NCBI RefSeq assembly: GCF_045865695.1
Contig: NZ_BAACAP010000238.1
Location: 59,344-123,343 of the forward strand
Length of the DNA: 64,000 nucleotides
From: Scytonema sp045865695
GTDB lineage: Bacteria > Cyanobacteriota > Cyanobacteriia > Cyanobacteriales > Nostocaceae
Reading direction: 5' to 3'
Shown: positions 17,549 through 26,490 of the stretch, piece by piece
How positions within the stretch are numbered: the first letter of the stretch is position 1
Layout: the number at the start of each line of letters is the position of its first letter
Notes under the pieces: generated by a model
The model's input: the letters and a program-made list of their open reading frames with translations, nothing else
Databases searched by the model: none
What the model was told of the DNA's origin: nothing
Made by a program: the position numbers and the translations under genes

Positions 17549-18400
17549 ATGGATACAAATGAGTTAAAGTTTCTACTAAAGTTACTAGGATGTGCTAATT
17601 ACCGCTCGAGCCTTAGCGCAAATATCTTCAATTCTTTTAAGGGCAAGGACAAAATTTGTAAGAGTTTAGGCGATCGCGAGTTAATAAGCTTTTCCCGTGA
17701 AATTGCTTCTGTAAAAATCCTCCCCCCTGGTCGTGCTCTCCTAAAAACTGATGTCGGTGAGATACCGCTTACACCTAATGAATTGAAGTTGCTAGAGCAC
17801 ATAAGTAAGGATTCTGGAAAAATTCCACCAAGCAAAATTAGTGTCAAATCGGTGAAGTCAGAAGAACGAGATACTATCTTGCAAGGCTTTCATGAAAAGG
17901 GACTGATTGAAGTTGAAACCAAAATAAAAAGGACTAAAGCTGAAGTTTGGCTAACTGAACGTGGAATCGAGTATTTGAAGGACGATTACAGTCCCAAGGG
18001 AGCCGCAAATATTAGCTTGGATCTACTTAACAATTATGTGCGCTTTCTACGTAAATCTTTACATACTCAACCCGATCGAGTTACCACAACAGCACCTACC
18101 AAGGGCGAGTCATCAGCTGTAACTATTATTAATCCCACTGACGAAGAAATCTTACGCACTATTCAGAAATTAGATCGGGAGTTAAATACTAATAACTATC
18201 TGCCAATCTTCCATCTGCGACAAAAGTTACAACCTCCACTGTCACGAGATGAATTGGATAAGGCACTGTATCGTTTAGAAGAATCTGACCAAATTGAAAT
18301 GAGTTCTCTGGCAGAACCTGGGGATTACACCTCAGAACAAATTGACACTGGAATTCCTCAAATCAGCGGTGGCTCCCTGTTTTTCATTACACTGAATTAG
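17549..18400 (+). CDS. Module gene A1: predicted winged-helix protein
   Basis: 283 residues with no firm family name. The middle (residues about 72-147) reads as a winged-helix domain: a recognition-like helix in RDTILQGFHEKGLIEVE, followed by a wing and LTERGIEYL. The C-terminal part (about 195-283) looks like a second helix-turn-helix unit (FHLRQKLQPPLSRDELDKALYRLEESDQIEMSSL) ending in GGSLFFI. It is about 70% identical by eye to A2 at 24333. It begins the A-B-C-D-E series, 61 bases before the ATPase gene. A DNA-binding or regulatory role is inferred. Confidence 0.8.
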   Translation: MDTNELKFLLKLLGCANYRSSLSANIFNSFKGKDKICKSLGDRELISFSREIASVKILPPGRALLKTDVGEIPLTPNELKLLEHISKDSGKIPPSKISVKSVKSEERDTILQGFHEKGLIEVETKIKRTKAEVWLTERGIEYLKDDYSPKGAANISLDLLNNYVRFLRKSLHTQPDRVTTTAPTKGESSAVTIINPTDEEILRTIQKLDRELNTNNYLPIFHLRQKLQPPLSRDELDKALYRLEESDQIEMSSLAEPGDYTSEQIDTGIPQISGGSLFFITLN

Positions 18401-18461
18401 GAGAGTTTACCTAAATCACAACTTAGAAAATATTTAAGAAAGCAAAAACAGAAATATCAAC

Positions 18462-20537
18462 ATGGCAACTTTTGAAGAAGTTATTAAAAAATCGCTCAAC
18501 CCATTTGATAATCTTGCAGCCGGTAATTTTTGGGTAGAACAGGAACCACCTCCTACTGTTGAATCTATTCACCAAAAACCACTAAACCAAATCAAAAGTG
18601 TATTAGCTGAAGTTGCTCGAGATGGTCAAACTCGTACCCTAATTCTTTATGGAGATGGTGGTACGGGAAAAACCCACTTTTTGGGTCAACTAAAACAACA
18701 GCTAAATGATACAGCTTTTTTTGTTTATATTGAGCCATTTCCTCAGAGCGACCATATCTGGCGGCATATATTACGCCATACTGTAGATAGCTTAGTCAAT
18801 TCTCCAGTAGGACAAGCAGACTCCCAATTAATTCTCTGGCTGAAAAGCTGCTTATCTACGATTGAGAAAGGACTAAAGCGCGAACAACAAAATTTAATTG
18901 ACAAAGTAAAAAGCATTTTTGGACAAACAACAACCGATGCCTCTCGCGATCGCCAATTCTTCATCGATCTTCTCAAAAAGACCATTGGTACCACAGGAAT
19001 TTATAACGCCAATGAATTTTTTGGTGTCCTTTATGACTTAACTAATCCGGACTTATATTCTTTGGCTTGTGAATGGTTGAAAGGGGATAATTTAGATGAG
19101 GAAAGCCTGAAAAAATTAAGGGTTCAGGAATCTATTGATGATGAAGATAAAGCACGAGGTATACTGGGTAACTTTAGCAAAATTTCTGCTAAAACTCAGC
19201 CTATTGTATTATGTTTCGATCAATTAGATAGTATTGCTCGTTTGCCAGAAGGCACCATTGACTTACAAGCGTTATTTACTGTCAATTCTACAATTATTAA
19301 CGGTAAGTGGAAAAGTTTCTTAATTATCATTAGTATCAGGACAGAGACCTGGAATCTTAATTATAAGCGAGTTCAGCCTTCCGATATTGATAGGGCTCCT
19401 ATCCGGGTTCCATTGAAACGTATTACATTGGAGGAAGCTGAAGCCCTTTTAGCTTTGCGACTATATGTCCTCCATCAGTCTGCCGAGCCAAAACCTTCTT
19501 CTCAAATTTTCCCTTTAAATAAGCAGGTGTTAGAGAAAGTGTTTCCAAGCCACAAGACTACACCTCGTGGCGTATTGGTTTTAGGGAGACATCTATTTCA
19601 AGAATATAAGGAATGGTTATTCAGAGATCAACAACCTCCAAAGCTACAATGGTTAGAAGGCGGAGAACCACCGCCACCGCCAGTGTCACCAGTAGAAAAA
19701 ATTCAAGCAGACTTTCAATTACGATGGCAGCAAGAGTATAAGAAAAATCAGGAAAAAATTACTAAAATTGCTTTGTTAGATGCAACTGATTTAATTCGGA
19801 TGTTGCAACAAGCCCTAACTGCTCTAAAAGTCCAAGAAATTAAGTTGAAACTTATAAGTGGAAAATTTGCTAGCTATTCATTGAGTTACCAAAAGCTTGA
19901 TAAGAAGGAACGAGTAGGAGTTGTCTGGACAGAAGAACCAAATATGAACAGTTTCTTTAATGTTATGAATGCTTGCCAAAAAGCAATTCAGCAAAAACTC
20001 TGTCAAACTATGTACTTGATTCGTTTTGGAAGCGTTGGAAAGCCAAATCTTGCAGGGAATCAATTATACAGACAAATTTTTACAAATACTGGTCATCGCC
20101 ACCTTCAACCAGCACTGTCTTCAGTTCACTACTTGGCTACGTATCATAACTTAGTAAAGTCTGCCGAAGCCAATGAATTAGTACTTGCTGGCAAAATTAT
20201 TAATTTGCAAGAACTAGAATCTCTAATCTACAATTCTAAAATTCTACAAGATTGTCGGTTACTACAAGATTTGGACGTTGTTTCAGCTAGGAAAGAACTA
20301 GACCCAGACCAAACAAATTTACAATCTGTAAAAGATTATTTGTTAAATGTAGTCATAACTCAAGGATTCATAGGACGAGCGCAATTGGTTCAAACCACTC
20401 ACAATCAGTTTACTGAATTGAGTCTATCAAATATAGAACAAATTTTAAATCAATTGTGTTCTGACCGGAAAATTAAAATTGTGAATCCTAAAGCAAAACA
20501 AGAAGATCAGACAATATGTCTGTTAATCAAGACGTAG
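18462..20537 (+). CDS. Module gene B: AAA/ORC-like P-loop ATPase with C-terminal winged-helix region
   Basis: 691 residues. Walker A is GDGGTGKT (64-71) and Walker B is PIVLCFDQLD (247-256); a sensor-like SIRTETW follows at 291-297. This order fits a large AAA/STAND-type ATPase of the kind found in defence operons (for example BrxC/BrxD-like or ORC/Cdc6-like). A proline-rich linker (about 405-415) leads to a 280-residue C-terminal part that ends in a probable helix-turn-helix (QLVQTTHNQFTELSLSNIEQIL). No nuclease motif was seen in it. Its stop lies 26 bases before the preferred start of gene C. Confidence 0.85.
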   Translation: MATFEEVIKKSLNPFDNLAAGNFWVEQEPPPTVESIHQKPLNQIKSVLAEVARDGQTRTLILYGDGGTGKTHFLGQLKQQLNDTAFFVYIEPFPQSDHIWRHILRHTVDSLVNSPVGQADSQLILWLKSCLSTIEKGLKREQQNLIDKVKSIFGQTTTDASRDRQFFIDLLKKTIGTTGIYNANEFFGVLYDLTNPDLYSLACEWLKGDNLDEESLKKLRVQESIDDEDKARGILGNFSKISAKTQPIVLCFDQLDSIARLPEGTIDLQALFTVNSTIINGKWKSFLIIISIRTETWNLNYKRVQPSDIDRAPIRVPLKRITLEEAEALLALRLYVLHQSAEPKPSSQIFPLNKQVLEKVFPSHKTTPRGVLVLGRHLFQEYKEWLFRDQQPPKLQWLEGGEPPPPPVSPVEKIQADFQLRWQQEYKKNQEKITKIALLDATDLIRMLQQALTALKVQEIKLKLISGKFASYSLSYQKLDKKERVGVVWTEEPNMNSFFNVMNACQKAIQQKLCQTMYLIRFGSVGKPNLAGNQLYRQIFTNTGHRHLQPALSSVHYLATYHNLVKSAEANELVLAGKIINLQELESLIYNSKILQDCRLLQDLDVVSARKELDPDQTNLQSVKDYLLNVVITQGFIGRAQLVQTTHNQFTELSLSNIEQILNQLCSDRKIKIVNPKAKQEDQTICLLIKT

Positions 20538-20563
20538 TTTTTATTGCTTACATAGTTTATATA

Positions 20564-23146
20564 ATGATATATCTGACAGAAGCTAATGAAATCCAAGCAC
20601 AAATTGCTAGATTCGCCTTATCTAAAACGCTATGGCTAGATACAGAAATAGCTGATTGGAATACACCATTACCAAGGTTGTCCCTAATTCAGGTCTTAGC
20701 TGAACCCACAGACTTGACAGGTAACTCAGCTTACATTATTGATGTACTAGACAAACCAGACTTAGCAGTAGATTTTATAAATAAAGTTATAGTTAATCCT
20801 CAAATAGAAAAAGTCTTCCACAATGCTGACTTTGATTTGAAGTATCTGGGAGGAAAACTAGCACCGAATGTGACTTGCACTCTCAAGCTAGCTAGAAAAA
20901 TCACACGAAAAGTGTTGCAAGTAACCAACCTACAATTGAAAACACTCGCAGTGGAACTCTGTGGATTCTCTAATGTGGATAAAGAAGAACAAGGTAGTGA
21001 CTGGGGACAGCGTCCTCTCAGTCAGAAACAACTGCATTATGCTGCAATGGACACAGTATATTTGGCGGCTGTGCATCAGCGCTTATTAGAAATATCTAAA
21101 TCATCTACTAAAAGCAGTACTTTTGATATGGGTTCTAATGCTTCAAGGGGATCTACAGGACAATCTAAAAATAAATCTTTAACTGCTACTAATATAAAAG
21201 TTGCTTTTGAATGTCCCCGTTTGTTTTACTTAAATCAGCGGTTTGGGGGGAATACTTTATTTTTACCACCTGATAGTGCTGTTGGTATTGGTAACTTATT
21301 TCATCAGTTAGCTGATGAATTTGTCAATTGGATTGTTCGCGAACCACGATGTCAAGACTTATTTAAACCAGATGCGAACCAGTTGCAGGCTGAGGAATTA
21401 GCCTCTCAGTTACAACAATTTTTCTATAAACAAAAATTCTTCTCTTACCTAGAAGAAGTATCTCAAAAGGAGAACGGTCAAGCACAAGCATTGCTGAAAG
21501 TGTGGCAGGCATTGCGAGGACTGATTAGACACTTTGCAGAATTGCTTGTCACTAATAGAAGTTATTGTACAGCAGAAACAGTGATTCATAACACCTTTGT
21601 TTCTGAGGAACGATACCTTGAATCCTACTTTCAGCTTTCAGATGGAACACAGCAACGAGTAGCGGGAAAATTTGATTGCTTGGTCTTCAATTTTAACAAG
21701 AAGCGTCTGTGTGTCGTAGAGTTTAAAACTTACCAGCCTGCCGATCCATCAGCACAATTAGCTCAGGTTGCTCTTTATAGCTATATCCTTTGGGAAAGGA
21801 AAAAGGTAGGGGTAGATGCAGCAGTTTACTGTGTTGTACCAGAGTTGAAAGAGTATCACTATTCCTGGGAAGAGTTAGAAGATACGGTACATCAGCTGAT
21901 TCCTTATAAATTACAACAAATGCGGCAATGGTCGATCTGGGAACCACCATTACCTAATCCTCCACCCATCACGACTCAACCTTTTCTATGTGAAATTTGT
22001 CCGCAGCAGCAGAAATGTCAAAGTTATTTTGCCGTAACATCTAAAGCTGAGGAATATTCAAACAAACAGCCACAACAAACAACGGGTAAGCAAGATAACC
22101 AAGTAAAAGTCAATGCTGATGTTTTGGGTGAAAAGTTAGTGTCTACCTTACAATCTTTTAGCATTAGAGTAGATTATCAAGGAGTTGCTGTCGGTCCAGC
22201 TTTTATTCGGGTGAAACTCAAACCACATCCCGGCGTAAAAGTTAATGCTTTGCTAAAACTATCAGCTGATTTGCAAGTTCAGTTGGAGTTAGCTAATCCA
22301 CCTTTGATTTCTCCTCAAGCTGGATATGTCAGTGTTGATTTGCCACGTCCAGACAGGCAAACAGCTAAATTTGAGGATTATATAAAGACGCAAGTTTTAC
22401 CTCCAACAGCATCTATAAAAATTGCAATTGGGGTTAATTTGGAGGGACAACTCGTAGAAGCTGATTTGTCCGATCCAAATACTTGTCACTTCTTAATTGG
22501 GGGTACAACAGGAAGTGGTAAGAGTGAGTTTTTGCGATCGCTCCTTCTCAGTCTTATCGTTCGTCATTCCCCAGAACACTTGAAGATTGCACTTGTCGAT
22601 CCAAAAAGAGTCACCTTCCCAGAGTTTGAGGAGATGCGGTGGTTGCATTCACCAGTTGTCAAAGATAGCGAACGTGCGATCGAACTTATGGATGAATTGG
22701 TGGGAGAAATGGAATCGCGTTACCAGCGATTTGAAAAAGCTGGGTGCGCCGATCTAAAAACTTACAATCAACGTTCTCGTCAGCTTTTGCCTCGTATTGT
22801 CTGCATTTTTGATGAATACGCTGACTTTATGGCAGAAAAAGAATCTCGTGCAGCATTAGAACAAAGCATTAAAAGGTTGGGTGCAATGGCGCGAGCTGCA
22901 GGAATTCATTTGATTATTGCCACTCAACGCCCAGAAGCAGGAGTTGTCACTCCCATTATCCGTTCTAATTTACCAGGACGAGTTGCACTCCGAACTGCGA
23001 GTGAGGCGGATTCAGCGATTATTTTGGGAGGTAAACAAACAGATGCAGCTCGCTTACTTGGCAAAGGGGATTTACTCTACTTAGCCAGTTCTCAGTTACA
23101 ACGTTTACAAAGTTTACTTGCAACAGATGTTCGGATATTGGATTAA
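20564..23146 (+). CDS. Module gene C: DEDDy exonuclease - Cas4/RecB-like nuclease - FtsK/SpoIIIE translocase fusion
   Basis: 860 residues, three enzymes in one chain. (1) Residues 1-175 are RNase D-like, with D26 and E28 (WLDTEIAD), N87/D91 (FHNADFDL), Y159 and D163 (YAAMDTVYL). (2) Residues 205-490 are a PD-(D/E)XK nuclease with an Fe-S cluster signature: C217 (FECPRLFYL), H247 (GNLFHQLADE), D371 (GKFD), E386 and K388 (VEFKTY), then C476, C479 and C485. (3) Residues 515-860 are an FtsK-type motor with Walker A GGTTGSGKS (646-654), Walker B VCIFDEYADF (746-755) and IATQRPEA. All catalytic residues appear present. An earlier ATG at 20516 overlaps gene B and is less likely. Confidence 0.9.
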   Translation: MIYLTEANEIQAQIARFALSKTLWLDTEIADWNTPLPRLSLIQVLAEPTDLTGNSAYIIDVLDKPDLAVDFINKVIVNPQIEKVFHNADFDLKYLGGKLAPNVTCTLKLARKITRKVLQVTNLQLKTLAVELCGFSNVDKEEQGSDWGQRPLSQKQLHYAAMDTVYLAAVHQRLLEISKSSTKSSTFDMGSNASRGSTGQSKNKSLTATNIKVAFECPRLFYLNQRFGGNTLFLPPDSAVGIGNLFHQLADEFVNWIVREPRCQDLFKPDANQLQAEELASQLQQFFYKQKFFSYLEEVSQKENGQAQALLKVWQALRGLIRHFAELLVTNRSYCTAETVIHNTFVSEERYLESYFQLSDGTQQRVAGKFDCLVFNFNKKRLCVVEFKTYQPADPSAQLAQVALYSYILWERKKVGVDAAVYCVVPELKEYHYSWEELEDTVHQLIPYKLQQMRQWSIWEPPLPNPPPITTQPFLCEICPQQQKCQSYFAVTSKAEEYSNKQPQQTTGKQDNQVKVNADVLGEKLVSTLQSFSIRVDYQGVAVGPAFIRVKLKPHPGVKVNALLKLSADLQVQLELANPPLISPQAGYVSVDLPRPDRQTAKFEDYIKTQVLPPTASIKIAIGVNLEGQLVEADLSDPNTCHFLIGGTTGSGKSEFLRSLLLSLIVRHSPEHLKIALVDPKRVTFPEFEEMRWLHSPVVKDSERAIELMDELVGEMESRYQRFEKAGCADLKTYNQRSRQLLPRIVCIFDEYADFMAEKESRAALEQSIKRLGAMARAAGIHLIIATQRPEAGVVTPIIRSNLPGRVALRTASEADSAIILGGKQTDAARLLGKGDLLYLASSQLQRLQSLLATDVRILD

Positions 23147-23148
23147 CC

Positions 23149-23645
23149 GTGGACATAAATCAACAAAAAGAACAATTTAGCAATACCTATTTACAAGCAG
23201 TTGCTACTGTTGCAGGCTATTCTCTATATAAACCCTCGGTTGATGATAACAGCATAGACTTGGGAATTGCAGCCAAGGGAGAAACAGGACGCATTCGAGC
23301 GCCTCGGTTAGAATTACAATTAAAATCTACGTCAAGGGATATTCTCAAGGACAAATTAATCCGCTACCCTCTTATACTAAAAAACTACAACAACTTGAGA
23401 ATGACGGACATTGCCATTCCAAGAATCTTAATTGTAGTTTTAATTCCTGACAACTTAGCAAACTGGTTAAAACAATCAGAGGAAGAACTGTGTCTGCGTC
23501 ATTGTGGATATTAGGTGTCTTTGAGAGGATTGCCAGAAACACAAAACACAGATAATGTTACCATTACCTTACTCAGAAGTAACCAATTCACAGTCACCAC
23601 CCTTCAATCAATTATGCAAGGGCTTAGTCAAGGAGTACAACCATG
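23149..23645 (+). pseudogene. Module gene D: DUF4365-like protein with an in-frame TAG
   Basis: The GTG start is 2 bases after gene C. The first 121 residues match the DUF4365 pattern: EQFSNTYLQAVATVAGYSL, then SIDLGI and LELQLKST, the last resembling a nuclease-like D...QxK site. A TAG at 23512-23514 interrupts the frame. Beyond it the frame stays open for 43 more codons and ends GVQP with a TGA that overlaps the ATG of gene E, the typical layout of an intact operon. The remnant copy at 15392 has TGG at the TAG position, so the TAG is probably a recent Trp nonsense change. A 121-residue truncated product is possible. Confidence 0.75.
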
Positions 23646-24194
23646 AAAGTCACTGTGCGGGAGCGGGAAATTTTTCAGAATATAGAATTAGAAGAACTCA
23701 GAAATTATCTACAAACACATGGTTGGCGTGAAGAGCGTTCGTTTATGAATAATGCCACGATTTGTCTTAAACAAGAACTAGAACGAGGTGAATTTGAAAT
23801 ATTGCTACCTAATAGAAAAAATTTGGGAGACTACGCAACTAGAATTAGTGAAGCAACAGAAACTTTAGCGTTAGTAGAAAATTGTTCTCAGCTAGAAATT
23901 ATTCATGAACTCCTCGCTACTGTCCCAAATACCACTATTCAGGGAATTATCATGCAAATTGAACAACTAGTAGCAGACAAATTAAGCGGTGAAATTATAC
24001 TTTTTGGTGTCATAATTGATAAACTCCAAAAAATTAAAACGAAATTAAACGACCATAGTTATATACTAGCTCTTAAAGCTTATCAAGAACGATTACCGAT
24101 TCTTTGTACGGGTGATTTGATTAAGGAAAATAATACCTTTATTCTCAAGAATCCTCACGACTTTACTTTGGATAACAAAATAATGGACACCTAA
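23643..24194 (+). CDS. Module gene E: unknown protein translationally coupled to gene D
   Basis: 183 residues, no recognised family. It is rich in charged residues, with a compact N-terminal part (ELRNYLQTHGWREERSF, then FEILLPNR) and helices thereafter. The ATG overlaps the ancestral stop of gene D (ATGA), and AAGGAG precedes it, so translation coupled to D is likely. A remnant copy at 15556 keeps only the first and last codons. Its function could be anything from an immunity partner to a structural subunit; nothing in the sequence decides this. Confidence 0.75.
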   Translation: MKVTVREREIFQNIELEELRNYLQTHGWREERSFMNNATICLKQELERGEFEILLPNRKNLGDYATRISEATETLALVENCSQLEIIHELLATVPNTTIQGIIMQIEQLVADKLSGEIILFGVIIDKLQKIKTKLNDHSYILALKAYQERLPILCTGDLIKENNTFILKNPHDFTLDNKIMDT

Positions 24195-24261
24195 GCTTCT
24201 CTGCTACCTTTGGCAGATTACTCTTGAAAATAACTTTGGTATTTACTGAAATTAGCTAGCC

Positions 24262-24276
24262 TAAAGAGGGGTGTAA
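24262..24276 (+). promoter_or_regulatory. Conserved 15-bp element upstream of gene A2
   Basis: Identical to 17479-17493 and at nearly the same distance (71 bases) from its gene. See the entry at 17479. Confidence 0.5.
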
Positions 24277-24332
24277 GTTCTTCTCACGTCAGCTACAGTT
24301 ATGCAGATTCAAATACAAGGAAAAATATCTGC

Positions 24333-25190
24333 ATGGATACTCATGAGTTAAAGTTCTTACTAAAATTACTGGGATGTCCCAATTACCGTTCTAGCCTTAA
24401 CAGTAGCACTTTTAAATCTTTCGAGGGTAAGGAAAAAATTTGTCAAAGTTTAAGCGATCGCAAGTTAATAGACTTTTCTCGTGAAATCGCTTCTATTAAA
24501 ATCTTACCCCCTGGTGACGCTCTCCTAAAAACGGAGACAGAGCAGTTACCACTAACACCTAATGAATTGAAAGTCTTGAAAAAAATAAGTAATGCTTCCG
24601 AAACGATCGCACCAAGCAAAATTAACATCAAATCTCTCAAGTCAAAACAGCGAGATGCTATCTTGCAAAGCTTATGTGAAAAGGGGCTTATTGAAGTTGA
24701 AACAAGAATAAAAAGGATGAACGCTGAGGTATGGCTGACTGAACACGGAAGCGAGTATTTGCGGGATCGTTACATCCCTGAAGGGACTGCGAGCGTTAAC
24801 TTAGAACTGCTGAAAAATTACCTACAGTTTATCAGGAAATTCCTCCCCAGTCAGCCAGAACAATTATCTACTTCAGAACCCACCAATGGAGGCGCTGCTG
24901 TTGTAACGATTGTCAACCTTACCGATAAGGAAATTTTACACACTATCCAAAATCTGGATCGGGAGGTAGGTACTGACAATGGTTTGCCAATCTTCCATCT
25001 GCGGCAAAAGTTGCAACCTCCACTGTCACAAGATGAATTGGATAAGGCGCTATATCGCTTGCAAGCCAACGATCGAATTGAGTTAAGTTCCTTGCAAGAA
25101 GCTAACGCTTATACACCAGAACAGATTGATGCTGGAATTTCACAAAACAATGGCGAGCCACTGTTTTTCCTAACTGTAACTGAACTTTAG
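24333..25190 (+). CDS. Module gene A2: paralogue of the winged-helix protein A1
   Basis: 285 residues, alignable end to end with A1 (17549-18400). The N-terminus is nearly identical for 60 residues (ELKFLLKLLGC, FSREIAS, KILPPG), and so is the C-terminal FHLRQKLQPPLS-DELDKALYRL region. The reading frame is intact, in contrast to the rest of the second module copy, which has lost gene B and nearly all of gene C. It may have been kept as a regulator or as an antidote-like partner, but this is inference. Confidence 0.8.
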   Translation: MDTHELKFLLKLLGCPNYRSSLNSSTFKSFEGKEKICQSLSDRKLIDFSREIASIKILPPGDALLKTETEQLPLTPNELKVLKKISNASETIAPSKINIKSLKSKQRDAILQSLCEKGLIEVETRIKRMNAEVWLTEHGSEYLRDRYIPEGTASVNLELLKNYLQFIRKFLPSQPEQLSTSEPTNGGAAVVTIVNLTDKEILHTIQNLDREVGTDNGLPIFHLRQKLQPPLSQDELDKALYRLQANDRIELSSLQEANAYTPEQIDAGISQNNGEPLFFLTVTEL

Positions 25191-25228
25191 AAATAGTTCT
25201 TGTTTACTAAATTCTATTTGTTGGCTTT

Positions 25229-25501
25229 AATGGAGCAATGGCGCGGGCTGCAGGAATTCATTTGATTATTGCCACTCAACGCCCAGAAGCAGGAGTTCTC
25301 ACTCCCATTATCCGTTCTAATTTACCGGGACGAGTTGCACTCCGAACCGCAAGCGAGGCGGATTCAGTAATTATTTTGGGAGGTAAACAAACAGATGCAG
25401 CTCGCTTGCTTGGGAAAGGGGATTTACTCTACTTAGCCAGTTCTCAGTTACAGCGTTTGCAAAGTTTATTTGTAATTGATGTTCAGGCGTTACTGAATTA
25501 A
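25229..25501 (+). pseudogene. 3' fragment of a second gene C (FtsK-like motor end)
   Basis: About 88 codons from AMARAAGIHLIIATQRPEAG to the end match the last part of gene C (22884-23146) with few differences. The ATPase Walker motifs are absent, so it cannot be an active motor. It lies 38 bases after A2, at the place where gene B would be expected, so a deletion of about 4.5 kb joined A2 to the end of C. Confidence 0.85.
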
Positions 25502-25516
25502 AATATGAATGCTTTT

Positions 25517-25552
25517 TTAGCCTCACACAAAGGTGCAAAGACGCAAAGGTTT
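25517..25552. repeat. CGCAAAG-type short repeat
   Basis: A short sequence with GGTGCAAAGACGCAAAGG, the same octamer family as 1193-1216 and about 52471-52492. It is a dispersed short repeat in the spacer before xisH; nothing else is recognised up to 25715. Confidence 0.5.
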
Positions 25553-25715
25553 TATAATGAAACACTCTCCCATTCCTAGCTGGGGTATTAGTGCAAATAG
25601 TTAGTGAGCGCTAGGACTTGGCACTCCCAGTAAGCTTTTATGCTATATTGTATATTGTTGATTATGTAACTAAGCACCCAAAATTAAATAATCCGTTGCT
25701 TTACACCTGAAAAAT

Positions 25716-26132
25716 GTGCCCGCAAGAGACGCTTTTCATAATGCGGTTAAAAACGCTCTCATAACCGACGGTTGGAAAATAACCCATGACCCTTTTCCTG
25801 TCAGTTTTGAATTGGGGGATATGTATATTGATTTAGGTGCAGAGAAAATTCTAGCCGCAGAGAAAGATGGACAAAAAATTGCGGTTGAAGTTAAAAGCTT
25901 TATTCGGACAACAGCCATTTACGAATTTCATACCGCATTAGGGCAATTTATTAACTACCGATTGGCGTTATCTGAACAAGAACCCGAATGACAACTTTAT
26001 TTGGTAGTTCCCATTGATGCTTATAGTTCTTTTTTCACAATACGTCTTGTCCAAAATATTATTCGTATGCATCAACTGAAATTAATTATTTACAATCCAG
26101 AAATGGAGGCGCTTGTGGAATGGATAAATTAA
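25716..26132 (+). pseudogene. xisH: xisH-like gene interrupted by an in-frame TGA
   Basis: The frame starts at a GTG and encodes ARDAFHNAVKNALITDGW, then DPFPVSFELGDMYIDLGAEK and KIAVEVKSF, the typical XisH sequence (related to PD-(D/E)XK folds). TGA at 25989-25991 stops it after 91 residues, directly after EQEPE. The same frame continues with QLYLVVPIDAYSSFF and ends EALVEWIN at 26132, giving the normal length of about 138. Only a CGA to TGA change separates it from an intact gene. XisH and XisI were first described as controlling excision of the fdxN element in Nostoc/Anabaena, and are often present as small unlinked pairs. Confidence 0.88.
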
Positions 26133-26455
26133 TACAGTATCGACAAATTATTCAGCAACTCTTGCATGAGTATGCAGCAATAGGTAATGCCGATGATGAT
26201 GTTAAAACTCTAATAGTTTTTGATACCGAACGCGACTATTATCAACTTATGAATGTTGGTTGGAAAAATCAACGTCGTATTTATGGCTGTTTTCTACATA
26301 TTGATATTAAAGATGGTAAAGTTTGGCTTCAACATAATGGGACAGAAAATGAAGTGTGAGAAGATTTAGTGAATTTAGGCGTACCTAAGCACGATATTGT
26401 AATTGGATTTCATTCACCATTTAAACGACAATTTACAGATTATGCAGTTGGCTAA
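26120..26455 (+). pseudogene. xisI: xisI-like gene interrupted by an in-frame TGA
   Basis: It starts at an ATG that overlaps the last codons of xisH, the standard arrangement. The first 79 residues (MDKLIQYRQIIQQLL, FDTERDYYQLMNVGW, YGCFLHIDIKDGK) are typical XisI. TGA at 26357-26359 stops it. The frame then runs on through VNLGVPKHDIVIGFHSPFKR and ends FTDYAVG at 26455, which is the normal family C-terminus. Both genes of the pair therefore carry exactly one nonsense codon. Confidence 0.88.
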
Positions 26456-26490
26456 ACCACCAGGTTACTCCTCACGAGCAGATCGATCGC

